Shown: positions 53,402 through 60,648 of the stretch, one piece after another
Position numbering within the stretch: position 1 is the stretch's first letter
Layout: every line of letters begins with the position of its first letter
Assembly (NCBI RefSeq): GCF_025567195.1
Contig: NZ_JAOQJF010000004.1
Coordinates: 62,001 to 126,000, forward strand
From: Alitiscatomonas aceti
Lineage (GTDB): Bacteria; Bacillota; Clostridia; Lachnospirales; Lachnospiraceae
DNA: 64,000 bases
Direction of reading: 5' to 3'
Position numbers and translations under genes: made by a program
The notes under the pieces: generated by a model
What the model saw: the letters and a program-made list of their open reading frames with translations, nothing else
What the model was told of the DNA's origin: nothing
The model's database searches: none

Positions 53402-53444
53402 GAGCCGCTGTATCACAGATAAAATATCTGTATTACAGCGGCTC
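53402..53444. repeat. long perfect-armed inverted repeat at the capsule/Rpn boundary
   Basis: GAGCCGCTGTA...ACAGATA and TATCTGT...ACAGCGGCTC form a near-perfect 20-bp stem. A degenerate counterpart precedes the second Rpn copy at about 57790-57832. It may end transcripts or mark an element end; no T run follows. Confidence 0.6.
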
Positions 53445-53491
53445 CCAGCGGAAAGATACCGGGTAAGGATCGTCCAAAAGGCGTTTAAGCC

Positions 53492-54207
53492 CTAAAGGAC
53501 GCTGCCGGATAATTCTTTCTGAAGCTCCTGTATCAGCGTTTCCACTACCTCCGGCTCCAGTTCCAGCTCATCTGCGATAACGGCTGGGGATTTTCCCTTT
53601 TGGAGCTTTTTATGAACTTGATTTCTGAGGATATTCTGCTGTCCCTGCCGGAATTCATCCTGCCGTATGAGGCGGATCTCCCGTTCTTCATCATATTCAA
53701 AGATACTCACTGCGATCACCTCCGCTTTATGCTTTGAGAGAAAGTCTGAAAGGATCCCATCCCGGATGCATTTATTGACGGCCCGGTCCACTGCTTCGTT
53801 CAGCTCCAGGAATGCGGCATACTTCCGTACCTGTTCCACGAAGAGCATATATTCCTTCAGGCTCTGACATGCCTCCAGGAGCTCACGGTTAGCCTCCGGG
53901 GCGATCTTTAAAACCCGGACCTTAAGCTCCAGCTCGGGCTCGGCTTCGGGGATCTGGTATGCGTCCGAAAGCCTCAGGATACAGGATTCCTTAGTCATCC
54001 CGGAGCCGTTGTAGAACACGACAAATCGGGGAGTGGGGAGCCGGATGAGGCTGGAAGAGTAAAGAGTCTGGTCTTTCGTAAGGACCTGATATTCCTTTGC
54101 CACATAAATGAGATCCCGGAGGGGCATATTGGGATTCCAGGTGGACTGGTGCTCGTAGAGATTCAGCCGGAAGTCCATAAGAAAGGCCGCATCATTTTTC
54201 ATGTTCA
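53492..54207 (-). CDS. Rpn-family recombination-promoting nuclease/putative transposase, copy 1, N terminus lost in an N gap
   Basis: PD-(D/E)XK nuclease of the Rpn (YhgA-like) family, known for RecA-independent recombination. Visible are KNDAAFLMDFRLNLYEHQST, NPNMPLRDLIYVAKEYQ and a conserved PRFVVFYNG strand. The N-terminal part lies in the 481-base run of N. By comparison with copy 2 the start would be near 54409. The reading frame is open across CGG (Arg) where copy 2 has TAG. It is over 95 percent identical to copy 2 by eye, so duplication is recent. Confidence 0.85.
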
Positions 54208-54688
54208 NNNNNNNNNNNNNNNNNNNNNNNNNNNNNNNNNNNNNNNNNNNNNNNNNNNNNNNNNNNNNNNNNNNNNNNNNNNNNNNNNNNNNNNNNNNNN
54301 NNNNNNNNNNNNNNNNNNNNNNNNNNNNNNNNNNNNNNNNNNNNNNNNNNNNNNNNNNNNNNNNNNNNNNNNNNNNNNNNNNNNNNNNNNNNNNNNNNNN
54401 NNNNNNNNNNNNNNNNNNNNNNNNNNNNNNNNNNNNNNNNNNNNNNNNNNNNNNNNNNNNNNNNNNNNNNNNNNNNNNNNNNNNNNNNNNNNNNNNNNNN
54501 NNNNNNNNNNNNNNNNNNNNNNNNNNNNNNNNNNNNNNNNNNNNNNNNNNNNNNNNNNNNNNNNNNNNNNNNNNNNNNNNNNNNNNNNNNNNNNNNNNNN
54601 NNNNNNNNNNNNNNNNNNNNNNNNNNNNNNNNNNNNNNNNNNNNNNNNNNNNNNNNNNNNNNNNNNNNNNNNNNNNNNNNNNNNNNNN
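54208..54688. other. assembly gap, 481 unresolved bases
   Basis: A run of N falls inside Rpn copy 1. The corresponding part of copy 2 (58595-59047, 453 bases) covers the first third of the gene, its ribosome-binding site and the upstream region, so the gap is plausibly a collapsed repeat. Any translated frame through it is meaningless. Confidence 0.95.
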
Positions 54689-54690
54689 AA

Positions 54691-54740
54691 AGGATGCTGC
54701 GGAAGGAGATTCTTTATCCCATCCATGCAGCATCCTCTTT
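54691..54740. terminator. hairpin upstream of Rpn copy 1, shared with copy 2 flank
   Basis: AGGATGCTGC/GCAGCATCCT, 10 bp, followed by CTTT. The same arms with a different loop are present at 59047-59102. Confidence 0.6.
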
Positions 54741-54849
54741 ATAATTCGTAAGCGCCAAATATTCCTACGGATTTCCTAATACTCTGTTCCCTGCTATAAT
54801 TGTAGGCGGAAGATATTTAGATTATTGTATTACAATTATGGAGTGATTA

Positions 54850-54940
54850 TTCCAGAGTTCTCTGAGTCACCTGTCCGGACATTGAGAGCCACCATTTCGG
54901 AGAATGAGAGTCATATATTCCGGTAATTCAGAGCCACCTT
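54850..54940. mobile_element. tandem degenerate 22-bp repeats resembling the multi-site end of an IS21-family element
   Basis: Four units of about 22-23 bp follow the pattern TTCCGGanAATnAGAGyCAcc: the AG(A/T)G(T/C)CA core recurs near 54865, 54886, 54908 and 54931. In reverse complement they read like GGTGGCTCTGAATTACCGGAA, the repeated transposase-binding sites I recall from IS21-like elements of this bacterial group. No transposase gene remains here, so this would be a relic end. Confidence 0.45.
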
Positions 54941-55095
54941 ATTGGGCTCTATTCTGGTTCCCATTATTGCAGATTATTCAATAATTTACAGTAGGGAAAA
55001 GAAGGTGCTCCGAAGGTCATCTTTCCAATCTCAAATTTCGCAAGGTTACCGAAAACTAATCACTATAGGGATTATAGCCGATTAAGAACTGGGCA

Positions 55096-55431
55096 TCAAT
55101 CGAAAAGCCCGTGTTTATGCGCTCTTTTCTGAGCGATATCGTATACCTCTTCGTCAGCTCGGATGCCAATAACGATAACCAGCATGGATGATTCTGTATG
55201 GCGAAGCTGATATACAACACGTAAGCCAGCGGATCGGAGCTTGATTTTCAGAAGTCCTGCAAGGTTCGTGCTGTTGTGATTACCAAGTGGCTTTCCATAG
55301 CCCTGTTCATCAACAGGCAGTGGATTTTGTTGAACTTTTTTGATAGCTTTTAGAACAAGGATGCGCTGGCTTCCATCGAGGTCTTTCAAGTCTTTTTCTG
55401 CTTCGGGAAGGTATTCTAGTTTCCAACTCAT
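55096..55431 (-). CDS. RelE/ParE-family toxin
   Basis: Type II toxin of 111 aa. SWKLEYLPEAEKDLKDLDGS, LKAIKKVQQNPLP and the C-terminal GLRVVYQLRHTESSMLVIVIGIRADEEVYD follow the RelE/ParE fold (a mRNA interferase or gyrase poison). The stop and start arrangement with the antitoxin upstream (4-base overlap ATGA) is standard. Cognate of the Phd/YefM-like protein next to it. Confidence 0.9.
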   Translation of the reverse strand: MSWKLEYLPEAEKDLKDLDGSQRILVLKAIKKVQQNPLPVDEQGYGKPLGNHNSTNLAGLLKIKLRSAGLRVVYQLRHTESSMLVIVIGIRADEEVYDIAQKRAHKHGLFD

Positions 55432-55751
55432 TCGATGTCGACCTCGCTAAAACCGGCGAGATCATCTTCTGTAACACCGAGACGGCGGTTCATTTCTTCC
55501 TCAGAAATCAAAGAGGCAGGATCAAAGTGTGCCATACGTTCAGAAGCGACAGCCAGCAGACGAGCGTCATTTAATTCATCCATTAAACGGATATATTCAT
55601 CCGGGGAGATGAGAACGCATTCTGCGGTGTTGTTTTTCATAACAACTTTAGCACCGCACTGCTTGACATCTTCAAAAATTTTTCCGGCAAGCCCACGGTT
55701 GAATTGGGTGATCGGAACGGTATTAGTAATAGCACTCATAACAGAAGCCAT
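55428..55751 (-). CDS. Phd/YefM-family antitoxin
   Basis: A 107-aa antitoxin. SAITNTVPITQFNRGLAGKI and VVMKNNTAECVLISPDEY are the typical Phd/YefM DNA-binding N terminus. The acidic C terminus (DPASLISEEEMNRRLGVTEDDL) would wrap the toxin. AAGGAG lies 8 bases before the ATG. It probably represses its own promoter through the palindrome just upstream. Confidence 0.9.
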   Translation of the reverse strand: MASVMSAITNTVPITQFNRGLAGKIFEDVKQCGAKVVMKNNTAECVLISPDEYIRLMDELNDARLLAVASERMAHFDPASLISEEEMNRRLGVTEDDLAGFSEVDIE

Positions 55752-55777
55752 AATCGTCCACTCCTTTCTTTACTTGC

Positions 55778-55819
55778 ATTATAGCACACGTTTGTCAAAA
55801 TATCAACTAACTGGTTGAT
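55778..55819 (-). promoter_or_regulatory. toxin-antitoxin promoter with overlapping operator palindrome
   Basis: On the minus strand TTGATA, 17 bp, TATAAT with TGC just before the -10. The -35 lies inside ATCAAC-TAACTG-GTTGAT (55802-55819), a perfect 6-bp inverted repeat suitable for antitoxin autorepression. Confidence 0.75.
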
Positions 55820-55948
55820 GAATTTACTGATAAATATATTGTATGCTAAAAGGCGATTTTGATACACAGATAATAATATTTTGTTACTTTAAGCAGCCTG
55901 CTTCGTGCAGATGGGATTTTTTCATGCCCGCGAGGAGGGTGTTACCAA

Positions 55949-56129
55949 ATGGCATCCAGAATCCGGGGCATCACCGTTGAGATTGGCGGCGATAGCACAA
56001 AACTCTCCTAGGCGCTGGAAAGTGTCAACAAATCGATCAAAGGAACGTAGTCTGGACTAAAGGATATCAACAAGCTTCTGAAACTGGTCCCCTACAACAC
56101 AAAAATGGTCGTCCAGAAGCAGAAGATGT
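55949..56129 (+). pseudogene. phage tail tape measure protein, N-terminal remnant
   Basis: After GGAGGGTGTTACCA the frame reads MASRIRGITVEIGGDSTKLS, stop, ALESVNKSIKGT, stop, SGLKDINKLLKLVPYNTK, then VQKQKMLREG. This is the conserved N-terminal head of siphophage tape measure proteins, with two in-frame TAG stops. It is cut off where sequence changes to an Rpn fragment. No other phage gene survives nearby. Confidence 0.75.
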
Positions 56130-56417
56130 TGAGAGAAGGTCTGAAAGGATCCCATCCCGGATGCATTCATTGACATCCCGGTCCACGGCTTCGTTGAGCT
56201 CCAGGAATGCGGCATACTTCCGTACCTGTTCCATAAGGAGCATATATTCCTTCAGGTTCTGGCATTCCTCCAGGAGCACACGGTTGGCCTCCGGGGCGAT
56301 CTTTAAAACCTGGACCTTGCTCCAGTTCGGGCTCGGCTTCGGGGTTCTGGTATGCGTCCGAAAGCCTCAGGATACAGGATTCCGCAGTCATCCAGGAGCC
56401 GTTGTAGAATACGACAA
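56130..56417 (-). pseudogene. Rpn-family nuclease fragment
   Basis: Minus-strand sequence aligns with the middle of the full Rpn copies (equivalent to about 53746-54030), with several substitutions and one small deletion that breaks the frame. Both ends are missing. The left join to the phage remnant shares TTGAGAGAA-like microhomology. Confidence 0.75.
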
Positions 56418-56479
56418 TATTGTCCTACAATTATGCGGTGTTGAAAGTTAGAAAAAAGCTGTAAAAGAATAAAATTTTG

Positions 56480-56547
56480 TGATATACTGAGGTGTAAAAG
56501 TTCCCTGCGCTGCTCTGATAAACACACACCTTTTTGTGGTGAGCAGC
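56480..56547 (+). promoter_or_regulatory. putative promoter and leader hairpin for the RelA/SpoT-DUF6718 pair
   Basis: TGATATACT is an extended -10 (TATACT 56483-56488); the -35 (TGTAAA) is poor. A hairpin follows in the leader: GCTGCTC (56509-56515) pairs with GAGCAGC (56541-56547), with ACACC/GGTGT-type pairs inside. About 190 nt lie between the promoter and the first ATG. No other gene is seen in 56418-56686. Confidence 0.5.
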
Positions 56548-56686
56548 AGACAACGATCTAAGAAGGTATGAATCTTGATTGGCTGAGATGTGAGAAAATA
56601 AGGATATGGGGATACTTAATGCCTTGATAATTCAGTATATCTGTGGTAGCTTAAGTAAAGAATCCTGATAAGCAGGAGGTGTGCCT

Positions 56687-57310
56687 ATGAATGAGCAGTT
56701 ATTGAAAATGAATGGCTTATCGGTGGAAATTCTGGATGCGCTGTCATTTGAGTCACATCTTGGAATTCTATTGAAGAAGAATTTGCACTATTTTGATAAG
56801 GATGCATTAATTGCCGAACTTATTGCGATGACTGAGTGGCTGGATGAACAGGAAGTCCTTTCAGGCATTGCGTTAGATTACAGAGTCAAGAGTTTGGATT
56901 CCATACTTTTGAAGTATGACCGTTACTATCCGGATCACCAGACTCGAAAAGTATTTAATGATATTTTAGGCTTTCGGGCTTTTTGTGATAGTTACGATCA
57001 AATATTAGAAGAAGAGTCTCCGCAGTTTCGAATCGCTGATATGACGAAAGGAAAAGCAGTGGATGATGGTTACAGAGGCGTTCATGTGTACTATCAGAAA
57101 AGCGGAAGACATTACCCTATAGAAATTCAGTTTAATACGCTGTTTGACAGGCAGCTAAATAACTGGCTTCACAATTACCTATATAAAAAGAAGTATCCGA
57201 TAGAGACGGGAAGAGAAATGCGTGAAAGGTATGAAAGCGGGTTGATTCGGAATGAGCATGAATTTAAGGAGGTATTGAATAATGTGCTATCTGGTAGCGA
57301 AGGATCGTGA
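56687..57310 (+). CDS. RelA/SpoT synthetase-domain protein (small alarmone synthetase-like, possible toxSAS)
   Basis: A single (p)ppGpp synthetase-type domain without HD hydrolase or regulatory domains, 207 aa. The order of motifs matches: RVKSLDSILLKYDRYY (about 66-81, ATP-binding R-x-K-S), VFNDILGFRAF (Asp about 92), DDGYRGVHVYY (the G-Y-R-x-x-H motif) and YPIEIQFNTLFDRQLNNWLH (acidic Glu and His). AGGAGG is 7 bases before the ATG; a GTG two codons earlier is poorly spaced. It overlaps a 76-aa gene by 29 bases. AT-rich in a GC-rich genome and surrounded by mobile debris. It could make alarmones or act as a toxin modifying nucleotides or tRNA. Confidence 0.85.
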   Translation: MNEQLLKMNGLSVEILDALSFESHLGILLKKNLHYFDKDALIAELIAMTEWLDEQEVLSGIALDYRVKSLDSILLKYDRYYPDHQTRKVFNDILGFRAFCDSYDQILEEESPQFRIADMTKGKAVDDGYRGVHVYYQKSGRHYPIEIQFNTLFDRQLNNWLHNYLYKKKYPIETGREMRERYESGLIRNEHEFKEVLNNVLSGSEGS

Positions 57311-57512
57311 TGGATATGGTTGTTTTGCTCTAAAAACAACTCATGGAAAGCATCTGGCAGAATTAAAAAGGGAACTGAACAGAGCAGTTGGTTATAAGGG
57401 AGTACAACTTGTAACAATCAGCAGACCAACTGCGTATGGTGAGTATGCGCCATATCATTTTGTGGATACAGAGCAAGAGTTCCAGACTCTTGTAAAAGGA
57501 CTCCGTCCATAA
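57282..57512 (+). CDS. DUF6718-like small protein, partner of the RelA/SpoT-domain gene
   Basis: A 76-aa soluble protein starting MCYLVAKDRDGYGCFALKTTHG and containing HLAELKRELNR, VQLVTISRPTAYGEYAPYHF. I recall similar small proteins under DUF6718, with no known function. GGAGG lies upstream and the start is nested in the end of the synthetase-like gene, so the two are translationally coupled. Position and size suit an antitoxin or regulator. No DNA-binding motif is evident. A terminator follows at once. Confidence 0.7.
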   Translation: MCYLVAKDRDGYGCFALKTTHGKHLAELKRELNRAVGYKGVQLVTISRPTAYGEYAPYHFVDTEQEFQTLVKGLRP

Positions 57513-57519
57513 AAAATTG

Positions 57520-57547
57520 CCGTGTGTGAAAGCACACGGTATATTTC
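57520..57547 (+). terminator. terminator of the RelA/SpoT-DUF6718 operon
   Basis: CCGTGTG-TGAAAG-CACACGG, a perfect 7-bp stem, followed by TATATTTC. It begins 8 bases after the DUF6718 stop. Confidence 0.75.
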
Positions 57548-57669
57548 AAAGGTTATTATCTGGCTTATAACGGAAATAAACAAGAGTGTGAGAAAAAATG
57601 AACTTATCAAGAATACATCAAGCTGCGGAGTCCAACTTCTGACAAGAATCTAAACCCAGGATACCGCTG

Positions 57670-57705
57670 AAGCCGGGGTGCAGAAATACATCCCGGCTTT
57701 TTCTA
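57670..57705 (+). terminator. terminator-like hairpin in a gene-poor stretch
   Basis: AAGCCGGGGTG pairs with CATCCCGGCTT (one G-U), then TTTTCT. The bases after it (TTTCTATGCCCATTTTTGAGAGGAGAAGG) resemble the sequence before the tape-measure remnant, so it may be another phage relic. Nothing else was found between 57548 and 57831. Confidence 0.5.
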
Positions 57706-57831
57706 TGCCCATTTTTGAGAGGAGAAGGAGAAGCCGCTTGATACTGTCCACGTTAAAAGATGGGTGGGATAGTTTGCGCCGGATGAGTGTAGCGCTGCAT
57801 TATAGATAAGGCATCTGTTTTACAGCAACTC

Positions 57832-58594
57832 CCAGCGGAAGGATACCGGGTAAGGATGGTCCCAAAGGCATTTAAGCTCTAAAGGACGCTGCCGAATAAT
57901 TCCTTCCGAAGCTCCTGTATCAGCGTTTCCACTACCTCCGGCTCCAGTTCCAGCTCATCTGCGATAACGGCTGGGGATTTTCCCTTTTGGAGCTTTTTAT
58001 GAACTTGATTTCTGAGGATATTCTGCTGTCCCTGCCGGAATTCATCCTGCCGTATGAGGCGGATCTCCCGTTCTTCATCATATTCAAAGATACTCACTGC
58101 GATCACCTCCGCTTTATGCTTTGAGAGAAAGTCTGAAAGGATCCCATCCCGGATGCATTTATTGACGGCCCGGTCCACTGCTTCGTTCAGCTCCAGGAAT
58201 GCGGCATACTTCCGTACCTGTTCCACGAAGAGCATATATTCCTTCAGGCTCTGACATGCCTCCAGGAGCTCACGGTTGGCCTCCGGGGCGATCTTTAAAA
58301 CCCGGACCTTAAGCTCCAGCTCGGGCTCGGCTTCGGGGCTCTGGTATGCGTCCGAAAGCCTCAGGATACAGGATTCCTCAGTCATCCCGGAGCCGTTGTA
58401 GAACACGACAAAGCGGGGAGTGGGGAGCCGGATGAGGCTGGAAGAGTAAAGGGTCTGGTCTTTCGTAAGGACCTGATATTCCTTTGCCACATAAATGAGA
58501 TCCTAGAGGGGCATATTGGGATTCCAGGTGGACTGGTGCTCGTAGAGATTCAGCCGGAAGTCCATAAGAAAGGCCACATCATTTTTCATGTTCA
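57832..58594. repeat. large direct repeat, copy 2 of the Rpn unit
   Basis: This stretch matches 53445-54207 with few differences (over 95 percent by eye), same orientation, 4.4 kb apart. Similarity continues into the flanking hairpins. Recombination between the copies would delete the TA pair and the RelA/SpoT-DUF6718 operon. Confidence 0.85.
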
Positions 58595-58796
58595 TATAGA
58601 CGGCATTTTCCAGGGTGATGACCGCCAGCTCCTCCGGGTCCGTATAGGAGGTCTGGTTGACCGCGTTATAAAGACTTAAGAGATTCGTCCGGTCCCGGAA
58701 CAGCATCCGGAATACGGAATCCTTATAGTCGCGGCGGGCCGCTGGCTTTACTGGGCCATTGTGGCCGGGGCTGGTATCATGGTTTCGATGATTCAT
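57879..58796 (-). pseudogene. Rpn-family recombination-promoting nuclease, copy 2, with in-frame amber stop
   Basis: Starts MNHRNHDTSPGHNGPV after AAAGGAGGACAA. The nuclease core is RRDYKDSVFRMLFRDR, KNDVAFLMDFRLNLYEHQST (PD-(D/E)XK strand), NPNMPL, then TAG replaces the CGG (Arg) of copy 1, after which VAKEYQVLTKDQTLYSS continues to the normal end ELFGSVL. Without the stop it would be 305 aa, the normal Rpn length. The N-terminal 99 residues and the C-terminal 200 residues would be made separately, if at all. Confidence 0.85.
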
Positions 58797-59046
58797 TTGT
58801 CCTCCTTTCGCAGGAGAACTGAAAATCTCCTGCTTTTCATGATAAAGAAAATGGAAAAGCATAGATTTTCTGAAATGAAGATAGAAAGTCCAGACAGCCA
58901 TACGGCCAGGAACAAAGGAAATATATGTTTTGCCGGGAGTATAGCATATTTATTTTCGGAGGGCAAGGGTGTGCGGGATAAAATGTGAAGCGTTTATTGC
59001 GGATTTACACCAGGCATGTGATACCGGCAGAAGTGGGCGTGTAAAG

Positions 59047-59102
59047 AAAAAGGATGCTGTGGAAGGACGTTTTTCGCCCTTTGATACGCAGCATCCTTTT
59101 TT
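59047..59102. terminator. terminator shared by Rpn copy 2 and the M20 peptidase gene
   Basis: AAAAAGGATGCTG pairs with CAGCATCCTTTTTT. The run of T on + and of A on the opposite side makes it bidirectional in principle; it lies 34 bases from the end of the peptidase gene on the minus strand. Confidence 0.8.
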
Positions 59103-59135
59103 CTATACAGATATTATTCCCTGCCTGCCCTGTCT

Positions 59136-60257
59136 TTAATCCAGAGGCTCTGTCACGATCCTCCAGGTTACGTTGAAGGCCTGCTCGAATACGGCCAGAT
59201 CCAGGTACTCATCGGTGGTATGGACGTTGAACATACCGGTGGAGATCCCGGAGCAGTCAAAGCCGTGGCCAGAGAAGATATTGCTGTCGCCGGAGCCGTT
59301 GCTGATATGGTATTCCGGTGTGATCCCCTCAAGTTCCAGGGCGCGGACCGTTGCCTTTGTAAGGAAGCCGTCCAGATCCGGCTTGTGGGGCGGGCAGAAG
59401 TGGTCCACATCGATGTCCACGGTGGCTCCGAATTCGGCGGCCGCTTCCTGGCATGCATCCATGATCTTCTGCACCTGGGCCTCGATCTGGGCCTGGGAGT
59501 GAGAGCGGACCTCACAGGTAAAGGTGACTTTATCCGTAACGATGTTGGTGGCTGCGCCGCCCTCGATGCGGCCGATATTGGAGGTTGTCTCCGGATCGAT
59601 GCGGCCGAATTTCACCTTGCTGATGGCCAGGGCCGCAGCGTTGATGGCATTGATGCCTTTTTCTGGTTCAATGCCGCCGTGGGCGGATTTTCCGTGGAAG
59701 GTGATGGTCAGCACGTCCTTTCCGGCGCCGGATTTTAAGATAAAGCCCAGATTTCCGGCTCCGTCCAGGGAAAAGATGTTTTTGGTAGGAATTTTGGAAT
59801 AATCAAAATTTTTTGCGCCGTACATGCCGCTTTCTTCACAGATGGTGAAAAGATAGTACATGTCCCGATGGGGGGTTCCTGTTTCCTTCAGTACCTCCAA
59901 AAGCTCCAGCATGATGGCGATTCCGGATTTATCGTCGGCGGCCAGGATCGTGTCCCCGCTGCTCTTTAATTTTCCGTCCTCAAGAACCGGAACAATACCG
60001 ATCCCCGGTTCCACCGTATCCTGGTGGGCATTGAGACAGATGGATTCTCCTTCCATAGTTCCAGGAATATGGATCAGGAGGTTTCCGCTGTGGTCCCCGC
60101 CCACGGCCTTTCCAGCCTGATCGCGGTATACTTCATAGCCGCGGTCCTCAAAATATTTCTGGAGATAGTCGGTCATGGGGCCTTCCTTATAGGAAACGCT
60201 GTCGATCTGGATCATTTCCATGAGTCTGGATAAAATCCGTTCTTTGTTATACTGCAT
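59136..60257 (-). CDS. M20-family peptidase (PepT-like tripeptidase)
   Basis: Cytosolic metallopeptidase. ICLNAHQDTVEPG, TILAADDKSGIAIML, FTICEESGMYGAKNF and SLDGAGNLGF are the dinuclear-zinc motifs, and the lid region has FHGKSAHGGIEPEKGINAI. 373 aa, starting MQYNKERILSRL after GGGAGG. Its closest recognised group is peptidase T / PepT2-like. Transcribed away from the queuosine operon. Confidence 0.9.
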   Translation of the reverse strand: MQYNKERILSRLMEMIQIDSVSYKEGPMTDYLQKYFEDRGYEVYRDQAGKAVGGDHSGNLLIHIPGTMEGESICLNAHQDTVEPGIGIVPVLEDGKLKSSGDTILAADDKSGIAIMLELLEVLKETGTPHRDMYYLFTICEESGMYGAKNFDYSKIPTKNIFSLDGAGNLGFILKSGAGKDVLTITFHGKSAHGGIEPEKGINAINAAALAISKVKFGRIDPETTSNIGRIEGGAATNIVTDKVTFTCEVRSHSQAQIEAQVQKIMDACQEAAAEFGATVDIDVDHFCPPHKPDLDGFLTKATVRALELEGITPEYHISNGSGDSNIFSGHGFDCSGISTGMFNVHTTDEYLDLAVFEQAFNVTWRIVTEPLD

Positions 60258-60324
60258 AAGAATCTTCCTCCCTTTTGTATCTGTCCCGTTTTCTGATTTT
60301 TCACGGGAACATTCCGATGTTTTC

Positions 60325-60353
60325 ATTATACTAAAAGCAGAGTGGAAAATCAA
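60325..60353 (-). promoter_or_regulatory. promoter of the M20 peptidase gene
   Basis: On the minus strand TTGATT, 17 bp, TATAAT. It is divergent from the riboswitch promoter 20 bases away. Confidence 0.75.
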
Positions 60354-60373
60354 TGAAAAACATGGGAGAGGCC

Positions 60374-60402
60374 TTGCGCAAATTCCTTCCCTGTGCTATA
60401 CT
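60374..60402 (+). promoter_or_regulatory. promoter of the queuosine salvage operon
   Basis: TTGCGC, 17 bp, TATACT with TGC before it (extended -10). The start, at about 60409, lies 22 bases before the riboswitch aptamer. Confidence 0.75.
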
Positions 60403-60430
60403 TCTGGCACCGGGATCCTCTGGGGTCCCC

Positions 60431-60464
60431 ACTGGTTCGTGAACCTCCCAGTATAAAAAACTAG
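60431..60464 (+). promoter_or_regulatory. preQ1 class I riboswitch
   Basis: The aptamer has the same 34-nt length as the Bacillus subtilis queC example. P1 ACTGG pairs with CCAGT, the loop starts GGTTC, and the tail is ATAAAAAACTA, the A-rich strand that forms the pseudoknot and binds preQ1. It fits the queuosine genes that follow. Binding of preQ1 would change folding downstream; whether that acts on transcription or translation is not clear. Confidence 0.85.
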
Positions 60465-60479
60465 GCATAAGTGAGAATG

Positions 60480-60632
60480 ATAAAGGTAAAAAGCCCTGGC
60501 CGGAAGGCGGGGCTGGTACCGCTCTTTGCCTGGCGCACCGGTTTTCTGGATGGATTTCCAGAAGCTGGTGCGCTTATCTGAGGTTTTCAGAAAACTGGCA
60601 GGGGCGGTTTTTTGTTTCCCCTGCGTGAAAAC
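60480..60632 (+). promoter_or_regulatory. structured leader between the preQ1 riboswitch and queK
   Basis: Four hairpins are visible: AGCCC...GCC-GGAA-GGC...GGGCT (60492-60514, GNRA tetraloop), GCGCACC...GGTGCGC (60533-60573) with TTCTGG/CCAGAA inside, GTTTTCAGAAAAC near 60583, and GCAGGGG/CCCCTGC (60598-60624). GATAA and TTATC may close the first two. This is far more than a preQ1-I switch needs. I could not match it to a known class. Confidence 0.5.
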
Positions 60633-60648
60633 GGAAGGAGAAAACAGG

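Noticed and set aside
54149..54779. Open frames through the run of N on both strands
   Set aside because: The frames are artefacts of unresolved bases and are not evidence of proteins.
54796..54839. Inverted repeat ATAATTGTA/TACAATTAT
   Set aside because: A 9-bp repeat separated by 26 bases in AT-rich sequence is not unusual; a related TACAATTAT at 56424 is only suggestive of a shared element end.
54850..54940. Possible short CRISPR-like array
   Set aside because: Units are imperfect and nearly contiguous, with no unique spacers of constant length and no cas genes. An IS end fits better.
60505..60525. T-box-like GGCTGGTACCGCTC in the queK leader
   Set aside because: It resembles the TGGNACCGCG antiterminator motif, but no Stem I, specifier loop or AGTA motif precedes it and the gene is not amino-acid related.
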